DNA from: Adiantum capillus-veneris
Lineage: Eukaryota > Streptophyta > Polypodiopsida > Polypodiales > Pteridaceae
Direction of reading: 5' to 3'
Length of the DNA stretch: 64,000 nucleotides
Assembly: GCA_014529385.2 (NCBI GenBank)
Contig: CM043944.1
Location: 77,145,884 to 77,209,883, forward strand
Positions 11,314 through 22,162 of the stretch are shown here, piece by piece. The notes under the pieces are model-generated. The model ran no database searches and had not been told where the DNA came from. It saw only the letters and a list, made by a program, of their open reading frames with translations. A program made the translations under genes and the position numbers. Numbering within the stretch: position 1 is the first letter of the stretch; the number at the start of each line of letters is the position of its first letter.

Positions 11314-13943
11314 TTACATCAACCTCTTGAGCAATAGGCTCGGGAGCAGATAGCAATGGAGGAGCTGACAAGCATTGTGGCTAAGGTGAACATCAAGTTC
11401 CCGACTTTCAAAGGTCTCTCCACAGAGGATGGAGACGACCATGGTAGGAGATTTGTCTCCCTCTGCAAGGGTCGTGGGCCCTCGTGGCCTCAACAGAGAA
11501 GACACCTACCTAGTGCTCTTCTCGTCAACCTTGGATGGCTTAGCAGATAAATGGTACAGTCAATTTGCTGAGAATCACTTCACTACTTGGGCAGCACTAA
11601 GGGAGTAGTTCTGTGAAGCTTTCCGACGAGGTGACTTCCAAGAGAAAGTTCGCGATGAGTTGGAAAACTTGATGCCCCAGCCAAATGAGACTTTTGCGGA
11701 ACTCAGCACGAGAACAAAGTCTCTGGTCGCAAAGCTTCCCCAGCAACCAGGCGAATTCATGGTCAAAAAGTGGTAGAGAAGTCTCTTCCCAAGACTTTGC
11801 AACAGAACTTCGAGAGAGTATTCGATTTGAAGCCACTCGGGAGGAGTTTGTCTCTGCTGCTACTAGGATAGGAGCAAGAAAGCTATTCAACGACTCCCCT
11901 CACGTAGAGAATGCCTTTGTACTCTTGGAAAGTCCGTCTGACCCCTTGACTTCTTTACGTAGGGAACTAGAAGCACTAAAATTACAACAAGCTCTTCAGG
12001 AGGAGAGATCCTTCTCTCTTCGACAAGAGAAGCCTCCTCATCAAGAGTCTTTGGACCAGATCAAGTGCGGGCTAGAAGAGCTCGGGACTCGGCAGGAGTC
12101 TATGGCTGTGGTCTGGTGTAGCTCATGCCGCTCTCGAGGGCACCCTCCACATGAATGCCCCCTTGGGGCTTATTGCCATTTTTGTGAAAAGTCGGGACAT
12201 TAGGACAAGGATTGCTACTACCTAAAGGGATTTCCGCAAATACAACAAAGTCTTGATCCTGCTCTTCAACAAGGGTTAGCACCTGCATCCAACATGGTTT
12301 CCCCCTATGGCCATACCAACCACATGCCACCTTTTCTGAATACCCCTCCTATCCAAGGTATGCCAAGCACTTTCCCATCTCAAAGTTTTTATCGTGCTAA
12401 TGCTCCCTCAACCCCTCGGAGCTTCTACACTTCAACCTCCACCTCCATGCAGCAGGAGCAAAGGCCGCCTCGTCCTCCAACTCGCCCATCCAATGCCCAT
12501 TTTGTGCTATAGATGCGGGGAATATGGGCATTACCAAGGCAAATGTCCTCTGCCAGAAGGGTGCCCCCTTGCCAACATTGCCTTGAGGGTCAAGATCACT
12601 ATAGTAAGGACTGTCCAAAACAATGCGTATCTCCGTCTTCGAGCCAACCTTAATTCACCTTCCCAAAGATCAATTTGATAGCAGTTAGTGCCATCCCTCA
12701 ATCGTAACTTTCTACTCATGTGGTGGCCCCTAATGTCAAGTTCAGGCAAGTAGAGGAGCCGACCGATGTCCTCACTCGGGCCCAGAGGGCATCCTTGGGT
12801 CTCAGCCTTCCAACAAGTTCCACTCTTCAAACCACTATCCAACCAATGCATACCCCGCTTCCAGTTGTTGACAAGCCATCCCCTAGTGCCAAGCGAAGAT
12901 CCACATCTCTGCTCTCCAATATTGATGAAGCCTTCTTGGAAGCAGTAGCCGACCTACGACAGATAAAGGTACTTGAGAAACCACTAGTAGAAAAAGAAAA
13001 GCTTACAACAAAGACAATCTTGAAGAACACCTTCCAACTAGTGTCGCTCTATGACATGCTAAGGCTAGATGGGAGTTTTCGAAGTGACACCCTTGCAGTT
13101 ATTCAGTCCCTTTACCCCGGAGCACATCCTAGTGGCAGGCACCTCCCAATGCAACCATTAGAGTCCTATATGATTTCCAATCCCGCTGCTCCCCTCACTG
13201 ATTATAGAAGCCCTCCTCTCACTGTACCCACCTTGGGGCAGCAATTCTCAGGAGTGATAGTGGATGGTGGATCTGGCATCAATCTGATGCCTGAGTTCAC
13301 CATGCTGGCTTTAGGTCTGCAGCCTACACGACCTGCTCCCTTCATAATTACGTTGGCCGACCTAGTCTACCCGTTGGGCATAGTGGACAAGGTGCCTCTG
13401 TAGATACAAGACTTCACCATTAGCTTGAATTTTGTTGTTGTTCGTCTCCCGCAGGTTGAGGGAGAATTCCCTTTGCTCATCAGTAGACCATGGCTGCGGA
13501 ACACTGAAGCACTGCATGATTGGGGAAATAATGCAATGTGGATACATACTCGTGGCTCCCCAATGCAACCCATTCGCCTTGAAGAAGGCATGGATCCAGT
13601 AGTGCAGCATAGTTCTCTGTCAATGGAATCCAACCCTCAACTATAACAACCTACTCCACCTGACGGGGCAGAAGTTCTGCTGGAGTGGTTGGAAGCTACC
13701 AAGTCTATGACTTGTTATGGGGTCTCTATTCAATATTTGCCTGAGGATACACCCTCTTTCAAAGTTTCTATAGTATCTGAGCCCAGTGAGCCACTTGAGC
13801 TAGCAACAAGTGTGGAGGTCACCGAGGCTAATCACTATGCGCCTTTGATGCAAGCCTTTGGACATCAACAACAGGTTGATGAGTGCACAAAGCTGATGCT
13901 CCAGTTTGCAAAGGATCCACAGTATGCCCCGACACCCGATTGA
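11314..13943 (+). pseudogene. Gypsy-4: degenerate gag-protease, Athila/Tat-like
   Basis: Plus-strand gag and protease broken into several frames. From about 11,550 the gag shows WYSQFAENHFTTWAALR and ETFAELSTRTKSLV. Four CCHC-type knuckles follow: near 12,117 (CSSCRSRGHPPHEC), 12,173 (CHFCEKSGH, then a stop), 12,516 (CYRCGEYGHYQGKC) and 12,576 (CQHCLEGQDHYSKDC, another frame). The protease (12,720-13,640) reads VIVDGGSGINLMPEFTML, then ITLADLVYPLGIVDKV, a stop, and FPLLISRPWL. The LAD..YP.GIV...V and PLI..RPWL pattern is that of the Athila/Tat side of Ty3/gypsy. No reverse transcriptase follows, because a different gag begins near 14,064. Confidence 0.75.
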
Positions 13944-14063
13944 TGAAGTGCATATTCATTGACAGAAAGCCATTGACACACCAATAAAACCGGCCCGCGA
14001 GAATACTCCAAGGATGTTTATTGAAGAACTTGATGACGTCGTTGAAAGGCGAGTCATCAACTT

Positions 14064-16071
14064 TTGGGGGCAAAGAAACAATTGAAGAAACGCAACAAGG
14101 GGGCTGACTACCTCGGATATCTGGGTCGTCAATCTTCTTTTGCGAGTGCAAGAAAGCAAAAGAAGCATGTACGCTTCGAAGGACCGTCTAGTCCATCCTC
14201 TTCTTACAATTTGGATAGCTCTTCCTCTCCCGATTCGAGCAAAAGGGATAAAGGGCAAGAAACCAAGAAAGAATCAAAGTTCTAGAAAGAACAAGAAGAA
14301 GGCAAAGAAGAGCAGATCTCGATGTATTTCTGACAGTTCTAATGAGGATTCATCCTCCTCTAAGAATTTGGACTCCGGTGACCACATGTTTTATTCAAAG
14401 AAGAAACACTTTTATAGAGCCAATCAATATTATTTTCTTGAGGACAAGGGCAAAAAGACCAAGGAATTTAAGGTGGACAGTCAGTAAAGTTTGGATCCTT
14501 TTCAGGATTCCGAGATGCTCCAGAGGCTTTAGCCTTTCTTCAGCAGTTTGACATAGCATTCTCTGGAGGGCGCTACTCAGAGCACTCCAAAATCAGAAGG
14601 GCAGCATCATTAAAACGAAATGCACGAACGTGGTGGTCTACTCTTCTTTTACGGAAAGAAGCCCCTACCAAGTGGTTAAAATTCAAACGGCTCTTTATTT
14701 CTACTTGGCTGACTCAGGAGTACGAACGAGATGTGATGACTGCGTGGAACCATCTTCGGATGACCAAGGCTGACACTTTGGATGCTTATTGTGAAAGATT
14801 TTGGGATGCTTTTCTACCGGCCTCTTCTTTCAAGAAGGCTACTTTTAAGCGGCAAATCGAGCGGTTTTACTGTGGACTTCCTAAAGAGATCCGAGATTAT
14901 TGCCTTGAGCAAAAGTTGGAGTTCATACAACAATTGATGGGACATGCTAAGTGGGGATTTGCTATGCATTCGGGTAACTTGACTTACCCCATTGATCAAA
15001 TTTCGACACCAAGGACCGAACAGAACTCAATAAATGACAGTAGAAGAAAGAGGAAGTTTCAGAAAAAGAAGGATGCACGATCCCGATTGACCGAAGAGCA
15101 GAGAACAAATTATCTCAAGGGGAAGTGTTTTGACTGCGAAGAACAAGGACACATCTTTGCAAGTTTCCCTGAAAAGGCACAATCGGAAGATAGGCCAGAA
15201 AGTTCCAGAGTGGCTGAAGAACGTGGTAGAAAAGGAAAGATGAAAGCAAGAGTGGTACCAGATTGTATGGGGACCGACCGAAATCAGATGGACGAAACAC
15301 AAAACTTTGCCACGCATGGGGCAAAGTAAGAGATCAGGAAGCCCTCATCTTCTTTGACGAAGGAGCCAAGGCCAACTTCATTTCACCTGAACTGACGGCT
15401 CGACTTGAAATTACGCGCGACAGGATGGGGCCACATGTGGAGGCAGTTCTAGCGGCACCCGGATGGGATGTTGCCATTACACCTGTCATTGGCAAACTTC
15501 GTTTGCATTGTCAGGGGTCTTTAGGGCACAAGGACTTTTACATCATGGCTTTGAAAGGGTGTGACATCCTCTTAGAAATCCCTTGGTACCACAAGAACAG
15601 CGCCGTGATTGACTATCGGGCTAAGAAAGCAACTTTGACGACTGAAAAGGATAGAAAAATTGTGCTTGATCTAAAATTGAAGGGCGAGTCCATCCCTATT
15701 GTATCGGCCTCGGCCATTTTGAAATTAATGAAATCCAGTCTTTTTGTTTACTCGATCTACTTGAAAGAATTGAATGATGAACAAAGAACCAATTTGTGTG
15801 AATTGGATAAAGAACGACAAGAATTTCTGCACACACAGGTTGATTACTTCTCTGAAGGCCTACCAGGCAAGTCACCTCCACGTCGTCCTGAGGACGTACG
15901 ATCGATGTGATTCCTAGAAGTACACCACCGAACAGGCCACCTTATCGAGTTAGTCGAGCCCAGAATGAAGAAATAACGAACCACGGAAAAGAATTTCTAG
16001 AAAAGGGTCTCATCCAGCCTAGCACATCGCCTCACTGTTCCCCGGTTTTGCTGGTACAAAAGAAAGACGGG
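14064..16071 (+). pseudogene. Gypsy-3: gag, protease and start of reverse transcriptase
   Basis: Plus-strand polyprotein remnant. The Lys/Ser-rich gag N-terminus (14,064-14,487) shifts frame near 14,488 into a long open frame to 15,329 with APEALAFLQQFDIAF and ARTWWSTLLLRKEAP. The zinc knuckle CFDCEEQGHIFASF has lost its last Cys. After another frame change, 15,263-15,910 holds a protease ([20 protein letters not shown], so the usual D-S/T-G is D-E-G). After a stop, the RT approach [11 protein letters not shown] and [10 protein letters not shown] ends at about 16,071. It is related to the nested Gypsy-2 element, which shares LCHAWGKVR. The RT core is missing, replaced by the LTR-element fragment that follows. 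Confidence 0.8.
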
Positions 16072-17290
16072 TGATGCTTGTGGTCATAGTCTGGGAGCAG
16101 TTTTTTTTGGGTTACTTGCCACCCTTCAAAACACAGATTAAGGATTGACACGCCCAAGTGCTCTTGGGTTATGTGCGACCACAAGCAAAAAAGTTTTTAT
16201 AATGTTCTTTGTGCTTCTTTCCTTGAGTGATGATACCGCACACTGCCAAAGAGCTCTGATATCAATGTAATATGCAGCGGAAGTGAATGACGGTGTATGG
16301 CTCAGGATGAGTGATCAGTGAGTGCTCAAGGTTCCTTTTACTTTAGAGAATGGGAGAGACTTCCTTGCTTAGAGAGAGAATGTGCAATGTCCAAAACAAG
16401 AGTGGAATGCAAACTGAGTGAGAGTGCATGAAAGTGCTAGAGAGAGAGAGAGAAGAGACAACACTAGATGGGGTCCCAAACCCCCCATGCTTCTATATGT
16501 TGTGGTACTTGGTGAGACGATGATGTCGACAACGACGCGAAGATTGAGGGCTGAAAATGAAAAACGCTAGGCTGAAGGCTCGCTGAAAAATGAGCGTTGT
16601 CCTTGGGCTGAATTCTGCAATTATATCGACGATGACGACGGTGACCACGAGGCTATGCAAAAACGCTGATGGCTGAAAACTGAAAACGCTGCTGAAATCT
16701 GAAAACGCTGGCTGAATCTGATGGCGATGGTAGATTCCGGCGGGGATCTGGTACGGGAAAAAGGTACGGAACTGCAAGGCTATGGGCTGAAAATGCTGAG
16801 AACTGCTAGCATTTTTCCCAACGCTGAAAACGCTGATGTCTGCTGGCAAAAACGCTAGGCTTTCTGTGGACTGCTTCTTGAGAAAACGCCTAAGGGTGCT
16901 ACCCGTCTGCTGGGTGTTGTGCCCTGCATGTGTCTCTGCTTCTTAAGTCTTCTACTCGCGCTCCCTGCCCCCCTTTACAGGTGACTCATGCTGGTTTGAG
17001 CAATGCCAGATGAGCCCCCACGATTGGGTTGATAATAATGTCACTTATTACTAAATGCCATAAGAGGTGGTTCACATGCAACTTGGGGAAATTTTGTTCC
17101 TGTGGTCATAATGCTCATGTTGGGTACTGGATCATGATACTAATGCTATGGGTTGTGCAATCAGAGGGTATGCAGGTACTCTTAAGTACCTGGACATGCA
17201 CGGCCTGCGTACAGACTCACAAGGGTACCAAAACACTTTCTAGGCTACCTAAACCCTAGAAGTAGGAATAGCTTGTCCACATGCATATAC
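16072..17290 (-). mobile_element. Fragment of a minus-strand LTR element inside Gypsy-3
   Basis: At 16253-16264 GCTCTGATATCA is the reverse complement of a near-canonical initiator-Met primer-binding site (one change). One base later TGTAATATGCAGCGG begins what should be the 5' LTR of a minus-strand element, running right to roughly 17,290. Only about 180 bp of its interior remains on the left. The reading of Gypsy-3 resumes near 17,290 with NVRQVKSFLGF. The exact right edge and any target duplication are unresolved. Confidence 0.6.
16540..16860. repeat. Degenerate GCTGAAAACGCT repeats
   Basis: Many imperfect copies of GCTGAAAACGCT and CTGAAAA(T/C) are spread over about 320 bp of the putative LTR, interrupted by short unrelated segments. 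Confidence 0.65.
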
Positions 17291-17556
17291 GGTTAGATGT
17301 GCACGCGACATCTGAAGAATGTGCGCCAAGTCAAGTCCTTTCTAGGCTTTCCAGGATTCTTTGCAAGTTTACCAAGGATTACTCTAAAGTTGCTCCTCTG
17401 CTGATACAACTTTTAAATGGAGGGATGAAAGGACCGAAGACTTCGAGTGCTCACTGTAAAGGTAATCCCCCTATCGTCTGGAATGAGCATCTCGACGAGA
17501 GCTTTTGGACACTAAAGCACTTAGTGACTATTGCGCCGATATTGCATATAGTGAAT
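17281..17556 (+). pseudogene. Gypsy-3: RT connection and start of RNase H
   Basis: RHLKNVRQVKSFLGF, then after a frame change KFTKDYSKVAPLLIQLL and LDESFWTLKHLVTIAPILH. This is the gypsy segment between the RT thumb and RNase H. It breaks at the TGAAT target duplication (17552-17556) of the solo LTR and resumes at 19905 in the same frame. Confidence 0.8.
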
Positions 17557-19904
17557 TGTCATAATAATCAATATCTAATTCTCCTAAATGATTTTCTCAT
17601 ATTAAACTGATCATTTAATGTGGGGAAGTGCCAAGGGAGAAAAGGCTAGAATATTGGTTAAGCTAGCAGACCGGCCACAGTAGGGATCCAAAGGAGGGAA
17701 AATAGGGATCCAAAGGGGGGGCCATCTACAAAAGAGCCATGTGCAACAATGGGCTAAAAAGACCCTAAGGTTCAGCCCATTAAGACTTCCAAAATGCTAA
17801 GGTTCCAAAATTCAAAGGTTGTGTCCAAAGGGTTAAAGCTTAGGGGGGAATTGGATGCTTTGTGTGCTCTCCAAAGTCAACACATATCCCTACATGGGAG
17901 GGGGCGAGCCCTTCTTCTAGGGGATGAGAGAGAAAGCCACACACACACACACACAGGCTCCCTTTACACAAAGGGAATGAGGGACACATGTCAGCTCCCT
18001 AGGCCAGATGCCCACGAGGTGTGCCCAGTTTCTATTGGATGACCCTTGAAGTGGACCAATGAGAATTAAGCTAGAGTAAATCTAGTTTAATTAATTTAAA
18101 AACATTTAATAAAAGAAACCAATGAGAATTAAGTCTCCTAGAAGACTATTGGGCAGTCTCCCAAGGGGTCCAATGAGCATTCAGGAGCCCAATGGCTTGC
18201 CTGATTCCTATTGGCCAGGAGGCAAAGGGGTCCAATGAGAGTTTAGTTTAATTATTTAATTACCTAAAGCTCTCACAAAAGGGGAAAGGGGGACACATGT
18301 CAGAAGGCTATCACTTATGCTGCTTAGTAGTCATTGGCTTGACTTGGGGAGAGCCAATGAGGGCTCAGCAAGAACAAATAGCAAGAGGGCTCGCCCAAGA
18401 GAGAGAGGGGGCTGATTTTTGCAAGGCATTAACACACACACACTCACACAATCTCATGTGTGAAGAAAGAGAAGACTATCTCTTCCCAAGCTTTAATGGA
18501 GAGCTCATCACCTACTCCAAGCGTGTGAGATAGAAGCCTACATCAACACACTCTTGGCATGTGGATGCAAATCCAACCAAGAGCCAAGCTTCAACGCATG
18601 CTCATCTCCTCCACCAAGCTAATTACTAAGCTAAGCTATGCTAATATGAGTGATTATGTGAGGAGATGTACATCTTTCTCGTAAGATACTCCTTCTTCCT
18701 CTCAATCTACTCTCATACCCTGCTAGCTCTCATCATCTTCGAAGGTGTGTGAGGTCTTGGGTTTGAGAACGGGGATAATTCAAGTTGTGTTTGCTAAGTG
18801 TTTTGCTTAGTGCATGAAGCTTTCATCTTCATTGCACTAGCTAGTCTAATTAATTTAAAAACATTTAATAAAAGAAACCAATGAGAATTAAGTCTGCTAG
18901 AAGACTATTGGGCAGTCTCACAAGGGGTCCAATGAGCATTCAGGAGCCCAATGGCTTGCCTGATTCCTATTGGCCAGGAGGCAAAGGGGTCCAATGAGAG
19001 TTTAGTTTAATTATTTAATTACCTAAAGCTCTCACAAAAGGGGAAAGGGGGACACATGTCAGAAAGCTATCACTTATGCTGCTTAATAGTCATTGGCTTG
19101 ACTTGGGGAGAGCCAATGAGGGCTCAGCAAGAGCAAATAGCAAGAGGGCTCGCACAAGAGAGAGAGGGGGCTGATTTTTGCAAGGTATTAACACACACAC
19201 TCACACAATCTCATGTGTGAAGAAAGAGAAGACTATCTCTTCCCAAACTTTAATGGAGAGCTCATCACCTACTCCAAGCTTGTGAGATAGAAGCCTACAT
19301 CAACACACTCTTGGCATGTGGATGCAAATCCAACCAAGAGCCAAGCTTCAATGCATGCTCATCTCCTCTACCAAGCTAATTACTAAGCTAAGCTATGCTA
19401 ATATGAGTGATTATGTGAGGAGATGTACATCTTTCTCGTAAGATACTCCTTCTTCCTCTCAATCTACTCTCATACCCTGCTAGCTCTCACCATCTTCGAA
19501 GGTGTGTGAGGTCTTGGGTTTGAGAACGGGGATAATTCAAGTTGTGTTTGCTAAGTGTTTTGCTTAGTGCATGAAGCTTTCATCTTCATTGCACTAGCTA
19601 GTCTTGAAGGAACACAAAGAATTGTATTGTACAATGTCTCTCTTGATGGGAGAAACCATAATACAAAGCCTTTTGGAGGGGGGACCGGCTCCATGCAAAT
19701 CCGGTCCTCAACTGTTGTCATTAGCTTAATTTCTCGCTCTTTTGAAAGTATTGTCGATGCTATCTAACTAGGTGTTATGCTTTTTGTTGCTCTCTCCACC
19801 CAAGCACTCTTGTAATTCTCATTAGGAATCTATTCTAATGAAATGCCCACTATGTTCATGCTCATTTCCGCTACACACAAGTTATTAGGCCATTAAATGT
19901 TACA
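17557..19904 (+). mobile_element. Solo LTR of the Gypsy-2 family with an internal tandem duplication
   Basis: Begins TGTCATAATAATC and ends CATTAAATGTTACA. It is flanked by perfect 5-bp duplications TGAAT (17552-17556, 19905-19909). It aligns over its length with the reverse complement of the Gypsy-2 LTRs (for example 37605-39189). At 2,348 bp it is longer than the 1,585-bp LTR because about 758 bp are present twice in tandem. It separates the two halves of the Gypsy-3 RNase H region (HIVN and HSKPFVVETDASG) and carries no coding sequence. Confidence 0.93.
18082..19602 (+). repeat. Tandem duplication of about 758 bp within the solo LTR
   Basis: CTAGT occurs at 18082, 18841 and 19598, at the outer edges and the junction of two near-identical units. 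The units differ by a few substitutions and microsatellite length. The shared CTAGT suggests slippage or unequal exchange at microhomology. Confidence 0.9.
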
Positions 19905-20110
19905 TGAATCATAGCAAGCCTTTTGTAGTTGAAACAGATGCTAGTGGTTATGCGATTGGTGTAGCATTGTATCAGGATGGAGGTCCTGTTGCGTTCAAAA
20001 GTAAGAAACTTTTTGACGCTGAGATGTGTTACCCAATGTATGAAAAAGAGCTTTACGCCGTAGTCCATGCCTTGAGGAAATGGCGGCACTATTTGTATGG
20101 CTCCTCCCAT
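19905..20110 (+). pseudogene. Gypsy-3: RNase H fragment
   Basis: HSKPFVVETDASGYAIGVAL, then SKKLFDAEMCYPMYEKELYA and HALRKWRHYLYG. The TDASG aspartate and the YEKELYAVVHAL helix glutamate of gypsy RNase H are present. Similarity ends near 20,110, where the minus-strand LINE-A sequence begins, so integrase is lost. Confidence 0.85.
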
Positions 20111-20780
20111 GTCACATACTCCATCACTCGCAGAGAATCGATCAATTCGAGAGAGATTCACCCCTCCTACTCACCTATCAAAGCGAGAAAAGAGGCTCTC
20201 CTGAGGTCGCAAGAATCCCCCATGATGCCATACATCAGTGCTCCGCAAAGTCATACATAGCCTCTCCCAGGCAGCCAGCTAGGCTCCATGTAATGTAGTG
20301 TGACTGCCCCTCACACCATCCAGGGGGTCCTCAAGCATATTGAAGTCCCCCCCAATACACCACTGCTCTGCTTGGGGAAGTGCCTCAACCAAACAAGACC
20401 AAAACTCAGCACGCACGCTTCCACGATTGGGTGCATAAAGATTCAAAAAACCAACAGTGCGATCCTGCCATAGCATAGTAGTCCATTGGGCCCTACAAGG
20501 TACATTGACTTCTCTGTCCACACTGGAATGTTGCTAAGAGTCAGCTATAGTCATGCATACACCTCCCTGGATACTGACCAAAAGCACATGTCCACAACAC
20601 CGAATGCAGCTGTCGCAAAGGTGGTGCTCCTGTAGCATGAGAATATCAATGGGTCCACCTACTAGGCATCTCTTTAGCTCCTGTCTCAGACGACCTCTGT
20701 GCCGTAGAAACTATGGTCCACCGAGGCCCTGGACGTTCCATGAGATAATCCTCATGGATTCACTGAGAGAAAACTGATGC
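20080..20780 (-). pseudogene. LINE-A: AP-type endonuclease, broken
   Basis: Minus-strand LINE endonuclease. It starts RIISWNVQGLGGP near 20,770, then TVGFLNLYAPNRGSVRAEFW and WCIGGDFNMLEDPLDG (20,279-20,521), a stop, LAAWERLCMTLRSTDVW, and LSRIDRFSASD near 20,150. These are the N-terminal SWNVQG, the Y.P and GDFN motifs and the RIDR segment of apurinic-type LINE endonucleases. Several stops interrupt it. The 3' part with reverse transcriptase is absent at the junction with Gypsy-3. Confidence 0.8.
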
Positions 20781-21175
20781 TGCCACAGTAACCAAGCAGG
20801 CAATATTTGAGGCCGATTTGGACGAGGAGTAATCCGCATCCGAGTGACCTCTTGATAGCCTGGCGTGCATAGCATGTCCAACTAGTGCTCAAGATGCCCG
20901 CGTTGTCCTCTGTGCTACATCCTCTGACCAAGAGTCCTCATGTGTATATACGTAGCAAGGAGCACATGCTCAAATCTTGTGTCAGTTCGGCAAGCTATCT
21001 CCCATCTATATCCCGTCACATGTGGCATCATCTGTCTAGGGGTGTGATGAGTCTTTGAGAAGAATATAAGGTCCCTGTCCCAAAAGCTATCCTCAAGGGC
21101 ACCCACATCCAACCTATAAGATCCATTACAATTCTAGGCTGCCATCTTCAATATGGTCCCATAGGTCTCACACCG
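20781..21175 (-). pseudogene. LINE-A: degenerate linker between ORF1 and endonuclease
   Basis: No domain is named here. Translated fragments resemble those upstream of the endonuclease in LINE-C (44,669-44,863): RSLGCGLLLVQI here against RSLGCRLLLIQA there. This shows that the two elements share a family in this part. Confidence 0.55.
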
Positions 21176-22100
21176 TCATGTAGAGCGTCGCTCTACAATC
21201 ACCACCCGACCATATCTATAGAAGGCAATCTTTCCCTTCGCCCTTGCTACTGTAATCTCTGGCATCATTTCTCTCATGTGAGCCAACTGCAAGATGGTGA
21301 GATCATCACCGAGAAAAATACCTATCTTCTTTAAGGTTTGCCTCTCTTCAAGACCTTCTCCTCCAAAGAGGGGAAACATAGTATGAGTGCTCCGTACTCT
21401 AAGGACTCTCCTGGGCCTTCACTCCTCTTGCCCACCCTCCATGCCTTTGTGTGTAAAGGCTTCTCCATCCCCATCATGGACATGAGGCTTGTGACCTCTT
21501 TTTCAACATTGTTGACATCCTTGAGGCCAGTGACCCTCACATGTAAGGCTCGTAGCAGCCTTCTTTGCCCTTCTTCGAGGGTCATGTTATTGGATGGTAG
21601 GTGTAGAAGAAGTCTCTTTACCTTTTCCTTTGTTGGCGACCTCGATCCACTTCTCGGCCCCCTCCACTTTCTTTTGTGTTTTGGTGATGACCTCGACTCA
21701 AGATGACTTCTTTTCCTCCTCCTCCTTGATGACCCGCACTTGTTCTTTGATTGTGTTCAACTTTTCCGTCACGGAAGGCTGAAATTCCGCTTCAAGTCGC
21801 CCACTTTTGGCTTCAAGAAGCTCACCTTGTAGATTTCGGATGATGGAATCTTGGATGACCATTTTCTCCTCGAGCGAAGCGATCCTCTTACGCATGCTAT
21901 CTCTTTCTTCGGTCCATCTTTGAAGAATGGTGCCCCTCTCCTTCCTCCACTCTTCCACTTCATTTCTCCATTCTCTCATTTTCTTCACTATTACCGACAT
22001 CCTCTTCCCTGTCCGCATGAAGGAGGCTTTGTGGGCAGTCGGCGAGGGATGCGTCTTCTTATACGTGGGGGAAGCCATTGGAACTTCTTTGATGCTTCCC

Positions 22101-22102
<2 letters not shown>
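21176..22102 (-). pseudogene. LINE-A: ORF1 with coiled coil and RRM-like region
   Basis: Minus-strand ORF1 opening with an ATG at 22102 directly next to the GA run. The first 134 codons contain a long charged coiled coil (MREWRNEVEEWRKERGTILQ onward, then KRIASLEEKM). After a frame change, 21,331-21,585 holds RALHVRVTGLKDVNNVEKEV and AWRVGKR. After another, 21,176-21,379 holds LKKIGIFLGDDLTILQLAHM and GKIAFYRYGRVVI. Coiled coil followed by RV.GL...V...RVGKR...I...DDLT..Q.....GK...YR is the layout of the RRM-bearing, Transposase_22-like ORF1 protein, an RNA-binding chaperone of LINE particles. Plant L1 elements more often have DUF4283 plus a zinc knuckle, as LINE-C does. Confidence 0.65.

Positions 22103-22155
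<53 letters not shown>
22103..22155. repeat. (GA)n microsatellite between LINE-A and LINE-B
   Basis: An uninterrupted run of about 26 GA units. It abuts the ORF1 start of LINE-A on the left and the 3' end of LINE-B on the right. Confidence 0.98.

Positions 22156-22162
<7 letters not shown>

Noticed and set aside
14064-20110. Endogenous pararetrovirus
   Set aside because: Order gag-protease-RT-RNase [10 protein letters not shown] and the relation to an LTR-flanked element identify Ty3/gypsy; no movement or coat protein features.
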